Below are positions 9,727 through 22,931 of a stretch of 64,000 nucleotides of DNA, piece after piece. The DNA is from Agaricus subrufescens (taxonomy: Eukaryota > Basidiomycota > Agaricomycetes > Agaricales > Agaricaceae). A program made the position numbers and the translations under genes. Below the pieces are notes generated by a model that worked only from the letters and a program-made list of their open reading frames with translations, searched no databases and was not told the origin of the DNA. The stretch spans positions 2,170,001 through 2,234,000 of the forward strand of contig CM057064.1 in NCBI GenBank assembly GCA_029945375.1, read 5' to 3'. The stretch's first letter is position 1; every line of letters begins with the position of its first letter.

Positions 9727-12700
9727 TCATTGCCATCTCTTGAACATCCAAGATGTCCACCACGATTTACTATTCTGGGACTTGGTTGCCTCCGTTTGCT
9801 CCTCCAGAATGTGATTCTGCTTGGCATCTTCCTCTGCGAGAACTTCGCGGAAAATTGCATTCGAAGTAGATAGATTCTGCGACCGTGAAGGACGTATGGC
9901 AGTACCATCCTGCAGAGCCAAAGACATTCGTGAGTTCGAAGCACTTATGATTGAAGGAGAATATGTTTCATCAGTAACTTTAAGTTCATGCTCCGGGTGT
10001 TTCGCTCCATGTAAGCTGAATGGAAGTTGCAGAACAGACATAATGGAAGCCGAACGTTCTCGCCTTCGACCGATTCCATCAGCGGAAAGTAAGGATGGCG
10101 ACGGGGGGGCCAAGGAATTCGAACGAGGCCTAGTAGAGGGCACCGTTGTATTCTTCGCCGCACCGTGTAATTTACCGCGAGCGCCTGATAACTTCCGTGG
10201 CTTGACAACATGTTCCACATCTGCATCCCCTGCCTGTACCCGCTTAGCGATAGTCGCAGGTAACTCGATTTCCTCGGTACCATCAACTTCTTGGAGTTCA
10301 CGTGAAAAAGAGACAGGTGAAGCCACAGTCTCTGATGAAGTCGTCATTGGTCTGGAAGAAATCTGGGACATTTCTCCGGGAGATACTCGTTCTAAAAGCC
10401 CGATTGGGAAGGTCCCTAACTGTCCAGCAGTGACTTCCACCGTCAAAGATACTTTCATATCAACGGTGTCATCCAGGTCCAATAAGCCACAAGGATTACG
10501 GGGGAGCCACAGAATGTTATCAATCGCCCGTGTATAAAACGGATTATCATAGGGTAAATCAGGGTTTTTCTGATCGTCCCATATAACCGGTGATGGATGG
10601 GGTACGACAGGTCTATCATCGAGGTGCTGAGTGCGTAAACGAGGTTTCGGAAGACGATCGACTCTTTCGGTGGAGTGGATTTCAGAGAGTGGTGATAAAC
10701 CTCCGGTTTCAGGTCCTGCCGACTGATACGATATTTGTCGATCCATAGACATGGAATGCAGTCGGGAGAATGGGCCTTCGTGTGGCCCAAAGGGTATCGG
10801 CGGCCTGCGCTGGGGCGGCCTAGGCCGCTTTCGAACAGAACTATAAGAGAAGTTGATCCAGTCTGGAAGTTTCCAAGTCCTGATTGGCGAAAACACTTGG
10901 GAGTGTGTGTGATCATGATGGATGAGCTTGTCCCGGTCTTGATGTTGATGGGAGGAAGCCGGCCTCACAAGTTCCTCGTTAGAGGTAGCATCATCATCGG
11001 CATTCACTTCTGGGATTTGCTGTTTGTCGCAGAGAAGGTCTGCTTCAAGGATGTCTTGCTTTTCGAATTGGGCGCGGCACATTCTCGTCAAGCTGAAGAG
11101 ATTTGAACGATCGTCCATATCACGAAGAATCTCTCACTACTTACATGATTTTGACTGTTACTGTGAATGCGATCAAAAATGCAGACAACCCAACGCTAGT
11201 CGATTTCTTGAGTACGACCATATATGCAAGAAAGACGGCCTGCGGTGACATTTCAATATTGGCACTAGCCCATAGAAGGAACGTTGCATACCTGAGTCAA
11301 TACAAGACCTAATAGAAAGATCAGTATCACCTAATACTATGAATATCCTTGGACCTACCATCTAATGAATAACGAATAATACGAATAAGGATAAGTTGTC
11401 CATTCCCCTCATAGTGCTTAGCATAAACATGAATGAACTTGAAAGAACGTCAAAAACGGATTCAATGACAGAATATATCGCAACTGACTTGGTTTTTGGC
11501 AACACCTGAAGCGGATCTTAGTGATTGCTCAGTGTGAGAGGAAAGTACGCACCACATTGAACGAAAAAGTACAGAACTCCGAAAGGTAGCACAAAAGGAT
11601 TAAGCACAGAAAATAATAGGAGCACATGTATAACCAACATATGATTAGGAAGCCAATCTATATAAGAACAAGTTAGAAAATATGAGCGAACAAGTTTGAT
11701 CAGCTCACAATAAAAATTAAATGTACGAGGTCTGGTCCCAACGGCTCTTTTGCGCCTATGTCATAGTCCATAAGTCTCAGTGGACAGATGAAGCGAACGA
11801 TTTCCTGCTTACGGAGTGACTTGACTTCGCGTATTAGGATATAACAAAAGAGGAAGCTAAGAAACGGTCAGTACAGCCTCAGCTACCATAAGCAGAAGTG
11901 TCACTGACGCCAACTGCAAGGGATGATTGTTAGTACAAATCCAAGGGTAACTTGAAAGGGCTTACAGAGGGCTAACTCGAAATCTCCGTGTATAGCAGTC
12001 GTGAATATCACTGAAACTTCATGTTAGGATATATGCGAGTTGTAAAAAGAAGACTTACGCCAGCCAACATAGAAAGGACCAGCAGTCGGGAAACTATCAG
12101 CCACGATCTGTATAACGTCCGGCCGGCCCGTCGCAGATTGTGAGAATGTGAGAACAGACTGCAAAGCAGCAGTGCCGACACAGAAAAAAACAAGGACATT
12201 GACAATCAAAAACTTGTAATAGCGAGTCATGATGCGGTCGTGAAGGGCGGATAGGGTGGTAATCGTATGGGCTTTTTTAGCAATGAGTAGTAAGATAAGG
12301 GGTATGAGGAGGGCAAGTAGGGCAACGAGAAGAGTAGGCAAAAAAGATTGAATGACTTCCGATTGCCAAGGGTGATGTTGCAGATATTTTTTCTTTGAAC
12401 ATTTCAGTGGGGCGCTTGATATATACAGTCACTCATACTCACCAAGCTTGGCCAGAACACACTGATGTTCTGGATAGATACCAGGCCAACAAGCAACGAC
12501 ACAGGGAAAAGCCAAAACAGGGTGAATCCCCTTCGAAGAATGAGTGAGATAGGATCCTGCACATGTCGCGAGGAAAGCGCACCAAACACCGAGGTTAACG
12601 ACCCAGTCCTTGACAAACTGACGGGATGTGTAAGCTTATCATATCTAATAAAAAAAGCTGGTAACCTACGTCAACATTGAATGACGACTTCATGACTCGT

Positions 12701-14739
12701 ATCCAGTCCAAGTCGCTATAGTGGGGAGCAAAAGTCACAAAGCAAGCAAGCGGGTTATTGGGATGCACGGCCAAATACTTGCACGCTCGTCTGGCATCAG
12801 CGGGGTCAGCGAATGTGACAAATGCCGTCGAAACGGCCTCGAAACTAGTTGCAGGTTTAGATCGCTGTTCCGTGATGAGCGTCGTCAGCAGATTGAGCTT
12901 CGCAGTATAATAGTCAATTGATGGCACCACCTGCCCCCGGAACACATGTTCAAGATTAATTAATGGTTGGTAGGCGTCCAGGCTACTTCGTGGCAGGCTC
13001 AAGAGTGCATCCCAGATTGTAGCCTTTGAACGTGACTGTCCCGATTGTCGTTTGGGTGGGTATTTGGAATCGGGATGACTATGTGAATGCTCGTGTTCCA
13101 GGGGTACTTGTGTCCACAGGTTATTCAATGCCTTCTGTGAGGTCCGGGAAAGTGCCTTCTTGGAGCGTACAGCCAGGGAATCTTGTGGTTCGAACTTCTT
13201 TACAAATGGGCCAATGACGTCGATGAGCTGCCCCATACGAGCTTCCTCATCTAATGTTTCCTCCTGCTCGCCGCTCTCTAAGTCAGGGGCGATAGATCTC
13301 CGTTGTCGGGCAATTTCCATAGCTTTGGAAGTACTGTGTACAAGGGGTTTCCTTTCCGATTGCCTCTCCATAGCATCTTTAACCGCCAACACAGTCTTGT
13401 GCGCCAATTTGATATGTGCTGTTTCGAGGAGGCGTAGAATCTCCTCACGGCGTTCTAATAAAGAAGCCAACTCGGTCATTTTACGAACAATTGTTACTCG
13501 CTCGATAAGCGGTTTGGAGGGTAGCTTCGAGTCACCCAAACCGTCCTGAGGGTTGATTGATGTCGGAGGTGATTCTTTGTGATCCCCGTGCGACAAGGAA
13601 GTGACAGGGTTGCTAGGACGACGTTTCGCGCGATTGAGTAGAAAAGAGAGCCATGTATTGAGAAAGCCTGGTTGTGTTGACGATGTCAACCCCATGGACG
13701 GTTTTTCAACCTTTCGGCTCAGGTAATACTCGAAGTATTCTTTGAGCTCCTTCTCGTTTCTAAGGTTATGGGGAACATTAGAAACCATGACAGTACGACA
13801 GCGAAGACCCTTGTTAGGATGATTGCGGTCGGCTTCGGGGATCTCTGTGAAGTTGAATTGGGGATGAGGATGTGCGTAGTATGTAGAATCCATGTCGTCA
13901 TTGGAGCGGGACCGCTTCATGGCGTCGATCTCGGAGGAGCGAAGTTTAAAGGCTCCGTTGCATATCCACAGCAGTGTTGCCATCCAGGTAAGAGTGATCC
14001 AGAATACCAGGCAGATATGGATCCATAGTAATGATAGACCCATCCTTGTGCTGACGAGAGAAGATATAGAGGCACGAGTCATAGACTTGGGTGATATAGT
14101 ATCATCTGAGAATCGAACGTGGATAGGAAATAGAATAGGAAATGTCGTTAAGGTGTGGAGCAGGGCGAACCAAACTTCCGAAAGGGATTAGACTCTTCCG
14201 TTGGCAATGTCCTGAGTTTGGTACTCACAACATCCGCGTAAAAATCGTATATAAAGCGTGGCATCAATACCTCTCAATTCGTGTAACTTGGCTTCAGGGA
14301 ATAGCACCACCTGCTTGACCCATGAGAGAGGCCAGCCCTTGGGTGAGGGAGGGGAGGGAAATCTGTGATTTCGGCTTAAATTCTAATTCATGGTACGGTA
14401 GCAGAGCACTGACCTTGCCCAAGAACGTCCTTGGTAAAGACTAGAAGGGGTCGCAAGTCAGGGGAAAGCCTGATATAGCATATAACGAAGCCGTGGTACG
14501 CACTATCCGAACTCCCAAGACTCTCGACTGCCAAGCTGGTCTCCAGCCTTATGGTACCCCCGCCGCCGCCTCTTCATGACTTCGTGCGCGCCGACACATA
14601 ATACAGTGATTCCTATGGCAATGACGGACTGGTTGATGAGGCCGCTACGAAAATAGATGAGCGTCAATGAATCACAAATTCAGAAAAAGACACTATGCCT
14701 ATAATTCCTGGAAAAAGGTCGTGTCTGGATATCTCCCAT
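9727..14739 (-). CDS. CSC1/OSCA/TMEM63-type ion channel (DUF221 family)
   Basis: A multi-exon gene for an integral membrane protein of the OSCA/TMEM63 family, hyperosmolality- or mechano-gated cation channels of the plasma membrane and endomembranes. The N-terminal membrane block begins about 14739 (MGDIQTRPFSRN, then GLINQSVIAIGITVLCVG). The big central exon (about 12600-14082) carries the cytosolic domain: TVMVSNVPHNLRNEKELKEY is its typical opening, ending near AFVTFADPADARRACKYL. The pore region follows: LFPVSLLVGLVSIQNISV, then LLIAKKAHTITTLSALHDR, PTAGPFYVGW and a series of hydrophobic segments in 11100-12350. The last exon (to 9727) is the hydrophilic fungal tail containing NPFYTRAIDNILWLPRNP and GLLDLDDTVDMKVSL. 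The first intron seems to use a GC donor, so the exact N-terminus is less certain than the rest. Confidence 0.85.
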
Positions 14740-14923
14740 GCTAGTTGTGGAAAGAAGAAGAGGCTGGCATAAAGGCCCCACAACAGCGGCCAGTCGAGAT
14801 CATGAGAGAATCTTTAAATGTTCGTCCTTCGGGCACCACGTGATGAACAATTCGGTTTAACTCAGATTCTCGGACTGCGGGATGCCGTTCTATAGATTGC
14901 AACACTGTATTCTACCGGTCTGT

Positions 14924-15665
14924 CTACTTCGTCCTCATAATACGAAGCTTCTGCGGTTTGTAGACATAGTTCTCTGCATAGTTCTTCGGCGGAATCCTCT
15001 TGATGACCTGAGGTTGACTGAACCGGACCTGTTAGCCTCGGGGCGGAACGACCAGGGTTCGCTGAACACTCACACATAATAGTCCCATCCTAAGCAATAG
15101 GAGTCAGTCCACCTAACGTCCGTGCATCACCAGAAAAGAACGCACCTTGCTTCTCTGCAAAATGCATGGCATCCTCCTTGGACCGGAAGGATATGCGTGT
15201 TCCTTGCATGTAGTCCGCACTGACAGGCAGGGGTCAGCCCATCTGGAACACTAAACTTTCTCAAACTCACGAGCTAGCGTATCCCATCAAAGGATTCTCC
15301 CAACGGCCTCCCCCCTGTAAGATATCAAAGTCAATACGCCAACGCTCCATCTTCGCTCCTCCGCTCTGCATAGTATTCCTCGTCGGTTGATAGATACGCA
15401 CAGCGCGGTGCTTCAGTTGACCTGTTCATAAACGCAAATTAAAATTTGCCAGCAGGTTCACAACAACCTACTACGCACTTGGTGCACCACTTATCACGTC
15501 CGCAACGAGGACCTCACGAGCAGGTTCCGGCGCGACAATCTCCGAAGAGTCCTTCTTTGCAGGAGTCGACTCATTGGCCATTCCACGAGTCAGAAGTGAA
15601 GCACATTGCAAAGGTGCTTTTCTATGGATAGAGGTAGCCTGTACACAGGCTCGAAGGAGGGACAT
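14924..15665 (-). CDS. NDUFS4: NADH:ubiquinone oxidoreductase 18-kDa subunit, NDUFS4 family
   Basis: About 173 residues in at least five exons. It has a mitochondrial presequence (MSLLRACVQATSIHRKAPLQ), then the ETC complex I subunit domain: QLKHRAVRIYQPTRNTMQSG, WRIDFDILQGGGRWENPLMG and YMQGTRISFRSKEDAMHFAE. It ends PQKLRIMRTK. NDUFS4 is an accessory subunit of the matrix arm of complex I, near the NADH-binding module, and is needed for assembly and activity. The exon 15074-15089 is only 16 bp long and encodes GWDYYV-type residues; both flanking introns have good GT-AG ends (15018-15073 and 15090-15145). The start at 15665 is chosen because the presequence begins there and the same frame upstream runs into the tRNA gene. 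Confidence 0.92.
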
Positions 15666-15778
15666 AGATTCAATATAGACAAGGCTGGTAGTGAGCAGGT
15701 GCAATGGACTTGGTATTTGCACAAGTTTATAAATGATGATCGCCTTATAGGGATCTTGACGCGCAGGCAAATAACAAA

Positions 15779-15866
15779 CCGACCTTAGCTCAGTTGGAAG
15801 AGCGTCAGACTGTAATAGGATAACTTGATCATCTGAATGTCGCCTGTTCGAGCCAGGCAGGTCGGA
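15779..15866 (+). tRNA. tRNA-Tyr (GUA) with a 15-nt intron
   Basis: The acceptor stem CCGACCT (15779-15785) pairs with AGGTCGG (15859-15865), and A15866 is the discriminator. The D arm is GCTC/GAGC, the anticodon stem TCAGA/TCTGA, and the T arm GCCTG-TTCGAGC-CAGGC. The anticodon GTA lies at 15812-15814. A 15-nt intron (15816-15830) sits one base 3' of the anticodon, as in all eukaryotic tRNA-Tyr genes. A T7 run at about 15883 serves as the Pol III terminator. Confidence 0.95.
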
Positions 15867-15880
15867 ACTCAAATCACGAG

Positions 15881-15889
15881 TGTTTTTTT
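15881..15889 (+). terminator. RNA polymerase III terminator of tRNA-Tyr
   Basis: An uninterrupted run of seven T lies about 16 nt past the tRNA 3' end, the standard Pol III stop signal. Confidence 0.7.
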
Positions 15890-16049
15890 CTTGTTTTCTT
15901 TCACTAAATGGTAATACGCGTCAAGCAGAAAAATTTACTAGTCCTACCCCTCCAAACATCAAATCGTAAAAATTAAACAGGATATACATGCTAAGATTGC
16001 AAACCCTACACAACAAAGTCCCCAACCATAACTTAACAAAAACACCAAA

Positions 16050-19000
16050 TCATACATCAAATCCAACAATCTTCACAAGAGGTTTCAACTTCAACACCGG
16101 GCCCTGTTCCTTCGGCCCATCATTTGAAGCATTCCCCTTAAGTGACTCATCACCATCCTCCGAAGTCTCACTCTCCGACGGTCGCCTCGTCCTCCCCAAT
16201 CTCCCAAATATACTCATCCGAGTAATCGTTGCACTAGATGGCTTATACGACGGTTCTGCTTTTAGTGATTCCGCACTCCGGTCCAAAGCAGCCACAGTTT
16301 CAGAGTTCAACTCCATATTGAACAAATCCAGTATATATCGCCGAACGGGTAATCGATATCGCTGCGTAGAGAGCATATGCAATGCCCTGTAAAACATATC
16401 AGGCGAGCTGAAAGCTTTGCGGTATTCCGGGCGAGATCGAAACCTAACTCAAATTCAGTATACCATTCGTTCTGGATCTTTTTTTCGATACATACTTTGC
16501 CAAAGACCTCGAGGCCGCATTCGCAATAACGGTATTAGCCATATTCTGCATCGCCGTCACGATTTCGATCTCATAATCGAGTGTCGGTGGCATCAAGAGA
16601 CAGTTTTGTTTCTCAGGAATAAACTGCTCCCACTGAGGTATCTACAACCAATCTTCAGCACAAAAAAAAGCTACACAAGCTTTCTCAACTCACAGTAATA
16701 AAACTCTCGAGGTTAGAGGGTAAGCAAACGCCCGTCGGAGTCCCTAGCGGCGACATTGTCGATAACCAGTCATAGTCCTCCAAAATCTCTGCTCCCTGCG
16801 TCGTCGAAGAGATCAAACCCAACACGAAGAAGCATGTTCTACAAGACAAAACAGCGAATCAGACTTCCCCGAGTGACATACTTGAGGAAAAAGCTCACCC
16901 TCGCACAGAAGGAATAGGAGATTGTTCAGCAGTCTCCAAAATAACAGGAATTATATTCTCCTCTTCAAGGAACGGCAATCCACCTTCAGTAGATCCAACA
17001 TTACCCTTTCAATACTCGCCATCAATACACGCACTTGAACCCAAGGACAAGAAAGAAAAAAACACATACAACAGCCCATAATATACTTTTCAACCTCATA
17101 ATAAGTTCCATATCTTCAGCTTCCAGATTGTGTTGTCGAATGACCTGCGAAAACTCCTTGAAATGTCCCTGCTCCTGTAATATTTGACACCCAATATCCG
17201 TCTTCACCATCTCGCCATAGAAATGTCGCGGGATTCCACCAACAGACGCCCTAACAAATAGTGAATAACATCCAGCCGAAACACAAAACCTCCAACTTAC
17301 AATACATCCTCTTTATCTTCAACAAGTGCCGTATTGAACAGCTTCGTGAGGAAAATCTCAATATCGACAACATACAACAAATTCCGCTCCTATCCCCCAG
17401 TCTCAGCCAATATCAAAATATAAAAAATAACGACACTCACATGAAACCAAATTTCAATCTCTTTTTCAATATGGCCGGCTTCATACAGGTACCTGAAACC
17501 CATAGACGTAGACATAAATCTACAAACGAGCAAACTCAGCAATCAGCGCCAACGCCAGGAACCCAAAGAAAAAACCCACTTAAGAAGGAGGGCATCACCA
17601 ATATCGCCCAAATGACTCATAGCAGGCTGCAACTCAACCACCATCTGTAAAAACTCCTTCGATTCGCAGACCTCCTCAAGAAACTGTACAGCAACCTCAG
17701 TAATCTCAGGCGCGGGATCATACAACTGCGTCAGCAAAAGTCGCATTGTCCACGCATTGGCTGTGATCGAACTACGAATCAGCGAACCTAGATGCTCCGT
17801 GGCGTATAATCGAATGTGCTATACATATATAACGTCTTCAACAAGGCGAGTCAATATACAATACAAAAGCTAACAACTCACTTTGTAGCTGGATGTAAGA
17901 GCTTTCGATAAGATGATACGCGAATGACCATCGCTAAATAGATCCTACAATGAGTGGTCCAGGAAACACTCAATACAAAAACACGCACATGCTATAATCC
18001 AGATGCTCTATAATGCTCTTGATCAAATCTTCCCGGCTTCGCAACTCATTCAAATGATAGAAAGCCGTGAAAACTTTAAACTTCTCAAGCAACCTAATCC
18101 AAAAAAAAAGCGTTTAAATCATCTCCCAACAACCCAAAAACAGAGTAAACACTCACTCAATCCCTTTCTCATATCTGCTCAAAGTACCCAACATCTCAAA
18201 ATACCCATACGTCAAAGTATCCGCCACCCGTTTCTTGGAAAATATGGGATCCGAATCTGGCGGACCATTAAACTGTCGAATTTAGCAGAACATCAGTGAA
18301 TATCCAGTAGAAAAGACTAGGAGGGGCTTACAGGATCGAGTTGAGCAAATCCCCTCACAATCTGACTCAAAAGTTGATCCTCATTTCCCAAATACCGAAT
18401 CCCATCAGACCCCGACATCAACGTCGTCAACAACGAACACCCCAATCTCACCCATTTCGTCGTATCCTACACCACCAATTTGACAATCAATAACCATTCA
18501 TAAAAGGGAGATAAAAAAACAAAACTAAACAAAAAAACCCACCCTATGTTTCGGTATATCCGAAAACCGATGATTAAACGGCGAATAAAACGACATCAAC
18601 CTCCGAATAAACTTGGCCTTAATAACCTCCTCAAGCCGTTTTTGATTATACATCAACCCATCCACAACATCCTGCAGCGCCTCATAATTCCATTTCGTAA
18701 AATCCTTAGTCTGCATCACCTGTGTTTCGATAAGAGCTGTCTGGAATGTCCGATCATCCATTTGCATACTCATCTTCACTTTCACTTGTTCCACATGCCG
18801 CTGTCCCCTCCTTACAGGATCTTCGACAGAGTTAGCACTACGCAGGGTTTAGCCAGTATTCTCGTCAGTCTTTGTATATAAGAACGTACCGCGGACGAGT
18901 ATATTTGATAACTGCGGGATTGTCCAATCGCGTCCTATTACGATTGAAACTCTCAATCGCTGATAACGCAGAAGTGCCAACAATCCGATGTTCCCCATCG

Positions 19001-21519
19001 TCATAATCGGTAGCCATAGAAAAAATCGCCGGTATCGCCTTGGAGCACAAATGAGTCGCGAAAACACCTTCTGAATGACTTCTCATACTCACCTGAATAC
19101 CAGCAGCAGCATTCATCGGCAGCACCCGCGTCGCAAGGGCAAGAATTTCAGCCAACAGCAACGTCGCCTTCCTCGACAAACTCGACCCAATCCTCGTCTC
19201 CTCCAACAAACAAGTAAGAGCCTACAAGCGCACACACGTAAATGAATAAAATAACAACAAAAATTCAGACAATTGCATAGGCGTACCTCACAAAGTCCAG
19301 CCTTCGTTAATACCATAACCAATATCGCAAGAAACTGGTCTGTCAATTTGACAAGCTGATGAGAACGTTCTTGCGCATCAGGAGGTGCAGAAGAAGATTT
19401 CTTATGCGGTTCAATCTGAGACTTGCGATACACTACACCACGCGTACATAAGAAGAACACGCACAACTGTAAAAGATTCACTCACTAGTTAATCTTCGTC
19501 CAGAGATAAACGTTTGATACCAGTCGGACGTTTTTATATTGAGCAGCTCAAAAAACATATCTAATATAACTTCCTGTCCAAATCTCGTGAATGATCGAAC
19601 ACCAAAAGTTATAGAATGTAACACTGACCCTGGTCTCTAACGACGGTATGCGTAGAGTATCAATAACAGAGCGTATTGCCTGCATATCATTAATAGCCAA
19701 ATACATGAGCCCTGTAAATCACACCAGATCAGTACGAAAGAAATAATAAACCATTTCATCAATGACGACGTACCACTCCAAGAATGTAACATGAGCTGTA
19801 TCACTCTCGAACAACCACGCATCCGCTCAGCATGATCAAGCCCCTTTCCATAAGCATCTGTTATTATGGATAACACAACCTTTAGTGTGAGATTAAATGA
19901 GTCTAAAAAGGTATAGAAAATAAAGCCGACGAATTCACCTCGATGTCACATCCGATCCTCAGATATGCACGCGTCCGAGGTGAGTCTACGACTTGAAGAA
20001 AAGCAGACGCTAACATGGGCGCGAGCTCTGCAGGTCCATCTCCTAAAACTTGCAAGAGAAGACGAAGACCACCAGTACGAGTAAGCGAGTGAATGTCAAT
20101 AAGGACTAGTCAAGAACCACCAAGTTAGCTACAAGTTGGCAGAAAACAACTTTTGAAATAACAACTCACGTATTTCAGTCAATGTCTCAATACATATCGT
20201 TCGGAATGGGTCATCAATATTTTCCGCGATAGCAATAACAGCACGCAAGACCGCGTCTGAAGTAGCTATCGCCGCAACTCCACTTATAACCGACGAGTCT
20301 CTCCGTGTCGTTCCGACTTCTACGATCGTTCGAACCAGCTTGATAGCCTGTTCCTTCTCCACAGCGAATTTGTTATCCCGCGTAAGAGACCTATCGAGAC
20401 GATGAATATCAAGTATGCAGATATGACATGAACGGTGGTTTCTTACTTGACAATATACCAATCGAGGGACGTGCCCAACCGCTGAACCGACTCTGGTTCT
20501 ACCAACGCATGTCGTATTAATCGATACGCAGCTGCTCGACACGCCTTGGAGCACTTGTCGACCAGACAAGGTACAATCCTGAACGAAATAAGCGCCCTAT
20601 GAAATGATAAAAATGGCGACGACACGTACGATTTCAATACATCCGCAATCTTCAACTCATACCGAACGCGCAAGTTGCGTTGCTGAATCTCAACAATACG
20701 ATTCATAATCTCAACGCGATGTCTGTCAATCTCAAATGACTCTGAAGCAGTGATATCATTTGAAGATGAGCTGGCGGCAAAAGCGGATCGTTGTGATCGT
20801 GAACGGCTGAGGAGGTCCAACTCGACAAAGTATTTGTGAGCGCGTTGAAGTGCTGTACGAAAGTCTTCTCCGTCTTATAGAGGGAACGACGACTTGAGTA
20901 TGCTGGTACATTCAAGGCAAAGAAAATCATACTCACTTCTATCCTCTCCTCCATTTCCATTCCCCACACCTAAACTCTCCTGTGTTATCTGACGTTGTCG
21001 AGCCGCGTCTTCTGCTACTTGTCTCTCTTTCACTATCGTACAACACGTCAGGTGCGAAACGACGGAGTGATGTCAAAGAAAAAAGAGAGAGAACAGTGAA
21101 TGACGTACGTAGGTCTAATGAGCGACTGACAACAGTAATATTCTTTCGCGCCATAGCCATTTCAGTTTCAACTTTTGTCCGCGAGATTTCCTAGATCAAT
21201 ACAAAGGTTGATATGACTAGACGGGCAGTCTGCGATACATCTCACCGGAAGCTCCATTCTCAGAAAGGTTTCCGCGCCCTCGAGGATACGATGTTCCCGT
21301 ACAAGCAGGTTCTCCAGCCTTTCCATCTGAAATGTAGGGGAGCGGGCATTAACGCTCCTTTGAAAATGTATGAGAAAGCTGCGTTCTAGGCACCTCTTTG
21401 TCTGGTTCTGCATTCGAGTCCAAAAAGATTTCGAGGGCGTTGGTCTGTGGACGGGCATTGGTGCTGGTAAGGGAGAGATTGGACGGTGCTGGCGAGGGGA
21501 AGGCGAGCTGGGTAGGCAT
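16050..21519 (-). CDS. AVO3: Rictor/Avo3/Ste20-type subunit of TOR complex 2
   Basis: A large gene broken by many short introns. The ATG at 21517-21519 opens MPTQLAFPSPAPSNLSLTST. A coiled segment follows (ERLENLLVREHRILEGAETF, then TEMAMARKNITVVSRSLDL). The long alpha-helical repeat region of Rictor comes next, recognisable from blocks such as VEKEQAIKLVRTIVEVG, ITDAYGKGLDHAERM, HRIVGTSALSAIESFNRNR, VKMSMQMDDRTFQTALIETQ and LLLTQLYDPAPEITEVAVQF. The conserved C-terminal block is YRALHMLSTQRYRLPVRRY followed by ILDLF near 16330-16390. Rictor is the defining scaffold of TORC2, which phosphorylates AGC kinases and controls actin polarity, sphingolipid synthesis and stress growth. The C-terminus is Ser/Glu/Asp-rich and ends at 16050. 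Identity is firm; individual exon ends were not all fixed. Confidence 0.88.
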
Positions 21520-21648
21520 GGTCGGGGACGGGCGCAATGGTTGTCTACAGTATGGCTACGGATAAGCCGATCATCTTAGCCGCGCAGCGTTCAGCGCAAC
21601 GACCACCGTTTCCGCATCCTACAATCACGTGAATGACATGGGTATCTA

Positions 21649-22931
21649 TCATTCTCTCTCCACATTCCCCCTTCGAATTTCCCTCGCAACAATGTCCAGC
21701 TCCTCCTTCTTCTCCAAACTGTCCTCTACAAGATACGCCGTGGGGTTCTTCATCCCCCTCCCCAGCTCCCTCTTCGCCCTTGCCACCATACCAACCTCAC
21801 TGGGACTCCTCGCTACCTTGTCCAAATAACGCTGTCGACTTGTCATATTTTTCAGAATGTGAGCCGGAGGGCCCTGACGCAGCTTTTTAAGCAGAGAAGG
21901 TATCTGTTCTCCGCGTAGTTCGCGAAGGCGTTCTTTGGTTTTATTAAGAATACGCTCTCTGCGCGCCTGTTTGAGCTGGGAGATAAGAGATTCAGGAAAT
22001 GGTGTTTGGGCACGTTGATACCCGCGTTCATACGCAGCCTGAATGGATTCAAGCTCTTGTACATATGGAGTTGCTACCATGTATTAGTCTTGTGATAGCT
22101 CGGGGGATTGAATGCACCTACTCCAATCATTCTCATATCCAGCGAAATCCCCCTTCCCACAAAATGTCGGATCCTGATTCTGTAGCGCCTCTTCGGCACG
22201 ACAGTCGGCTTTAATGTCGTTGATAGCTTCGATATATGTTTGTTGTCGTTGAACGCGTCGCTCGACTGCTTCATAACGCCATCGTAACATTTGAGATAGT
22301 TTTGTGGGTTGGTTGATCATACGAGGAAGAGGTTTGTGATAGACAGAAGAGGGAAAGTACGCCCCCGTAACGATAGGTCGAAAGCGTAGCTTTGCACGCC
22401 AAACCTGAGGAACAATTCAGTTGCAATTTCGGTAGAGGGTCTTGGCACATACAAGTTCTTTTCGGGCTAGATGCTTCCAGTGTTCTTTCTTGCAGTGGAC
22501 ATCTATGAGATTAGAATAGCGGAGGAGAACAGCTCGAAGCCTCTCATCCCCTGAATGTGCGCGTTGGAAGACGTCCAGGTACTAATCCGCAAGGTATATG
22601 AATGACAATGATGCAAAACCGAACATACAAAAACGAACTTTGTACCCCTGCCGAAGGGCTCGCCTCGTTTCTTCAATCCCGGTCAAATGCTTATTCTTTT
22701 TCCAGAGCAACTGAAGACGAAAGAAGATCTAGGCTTTCGGGACAATGTAAGTCACGCGAACTTCGAGAACAAGACTGTACGGACGGCATCTGTTGGGGCG
22801 AGTTTCAAAAGGTTCCGGTAGAGAATACGCGTCGGGTGGGTATGTGCTTGGATATTCCAGAAGGGCGTGCGAGGTCTTGTCCGCTGGAGAGGCTGGAGCA
22901 GTACCCGTATTTTCTCCCGTGTCGAAGTCAT
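21649..22931 (-). CDS. LYR-motif (Complex1_LYR) protein with long basic C-terminal extension
   Basis: The ATG at 22931 opens MTSTREKIRVLLQPLQRTR. An LYR motif follows in TRILYRNLLKLAPTDAVRT (about residue 35), the signature of small mitochondrial LYRM proteins that bind acyl carrier protein and assist Fe-S or respiratory complex assembly. Later exons encode YLDVFQRAHSGDERLRAVLL with HCKKEHWKHLARKEL, then WRAKLRFRPIVTGAYFPSS, then a charged helical tail ending in PPAHILKNM and SEVGMVARAKRELGRG. The introns at 22386-22450 (approximate) and about 22079-22123 have clean borders; the one after the LYR exon is ambiguous. It is much longer than typical LYRM proteins (about 90-150 aa), which suggests a fungal member with an extra function. 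No specific complex can be assigned. Confidence 0.65.

Noticed and set aside
15666..15872. N-terminal extension of NDUFS4
   Set aside because: It would read through the tRNA-Tyr gene antisense and lacks an ATG with a presequence; the presequence begins at 15665.
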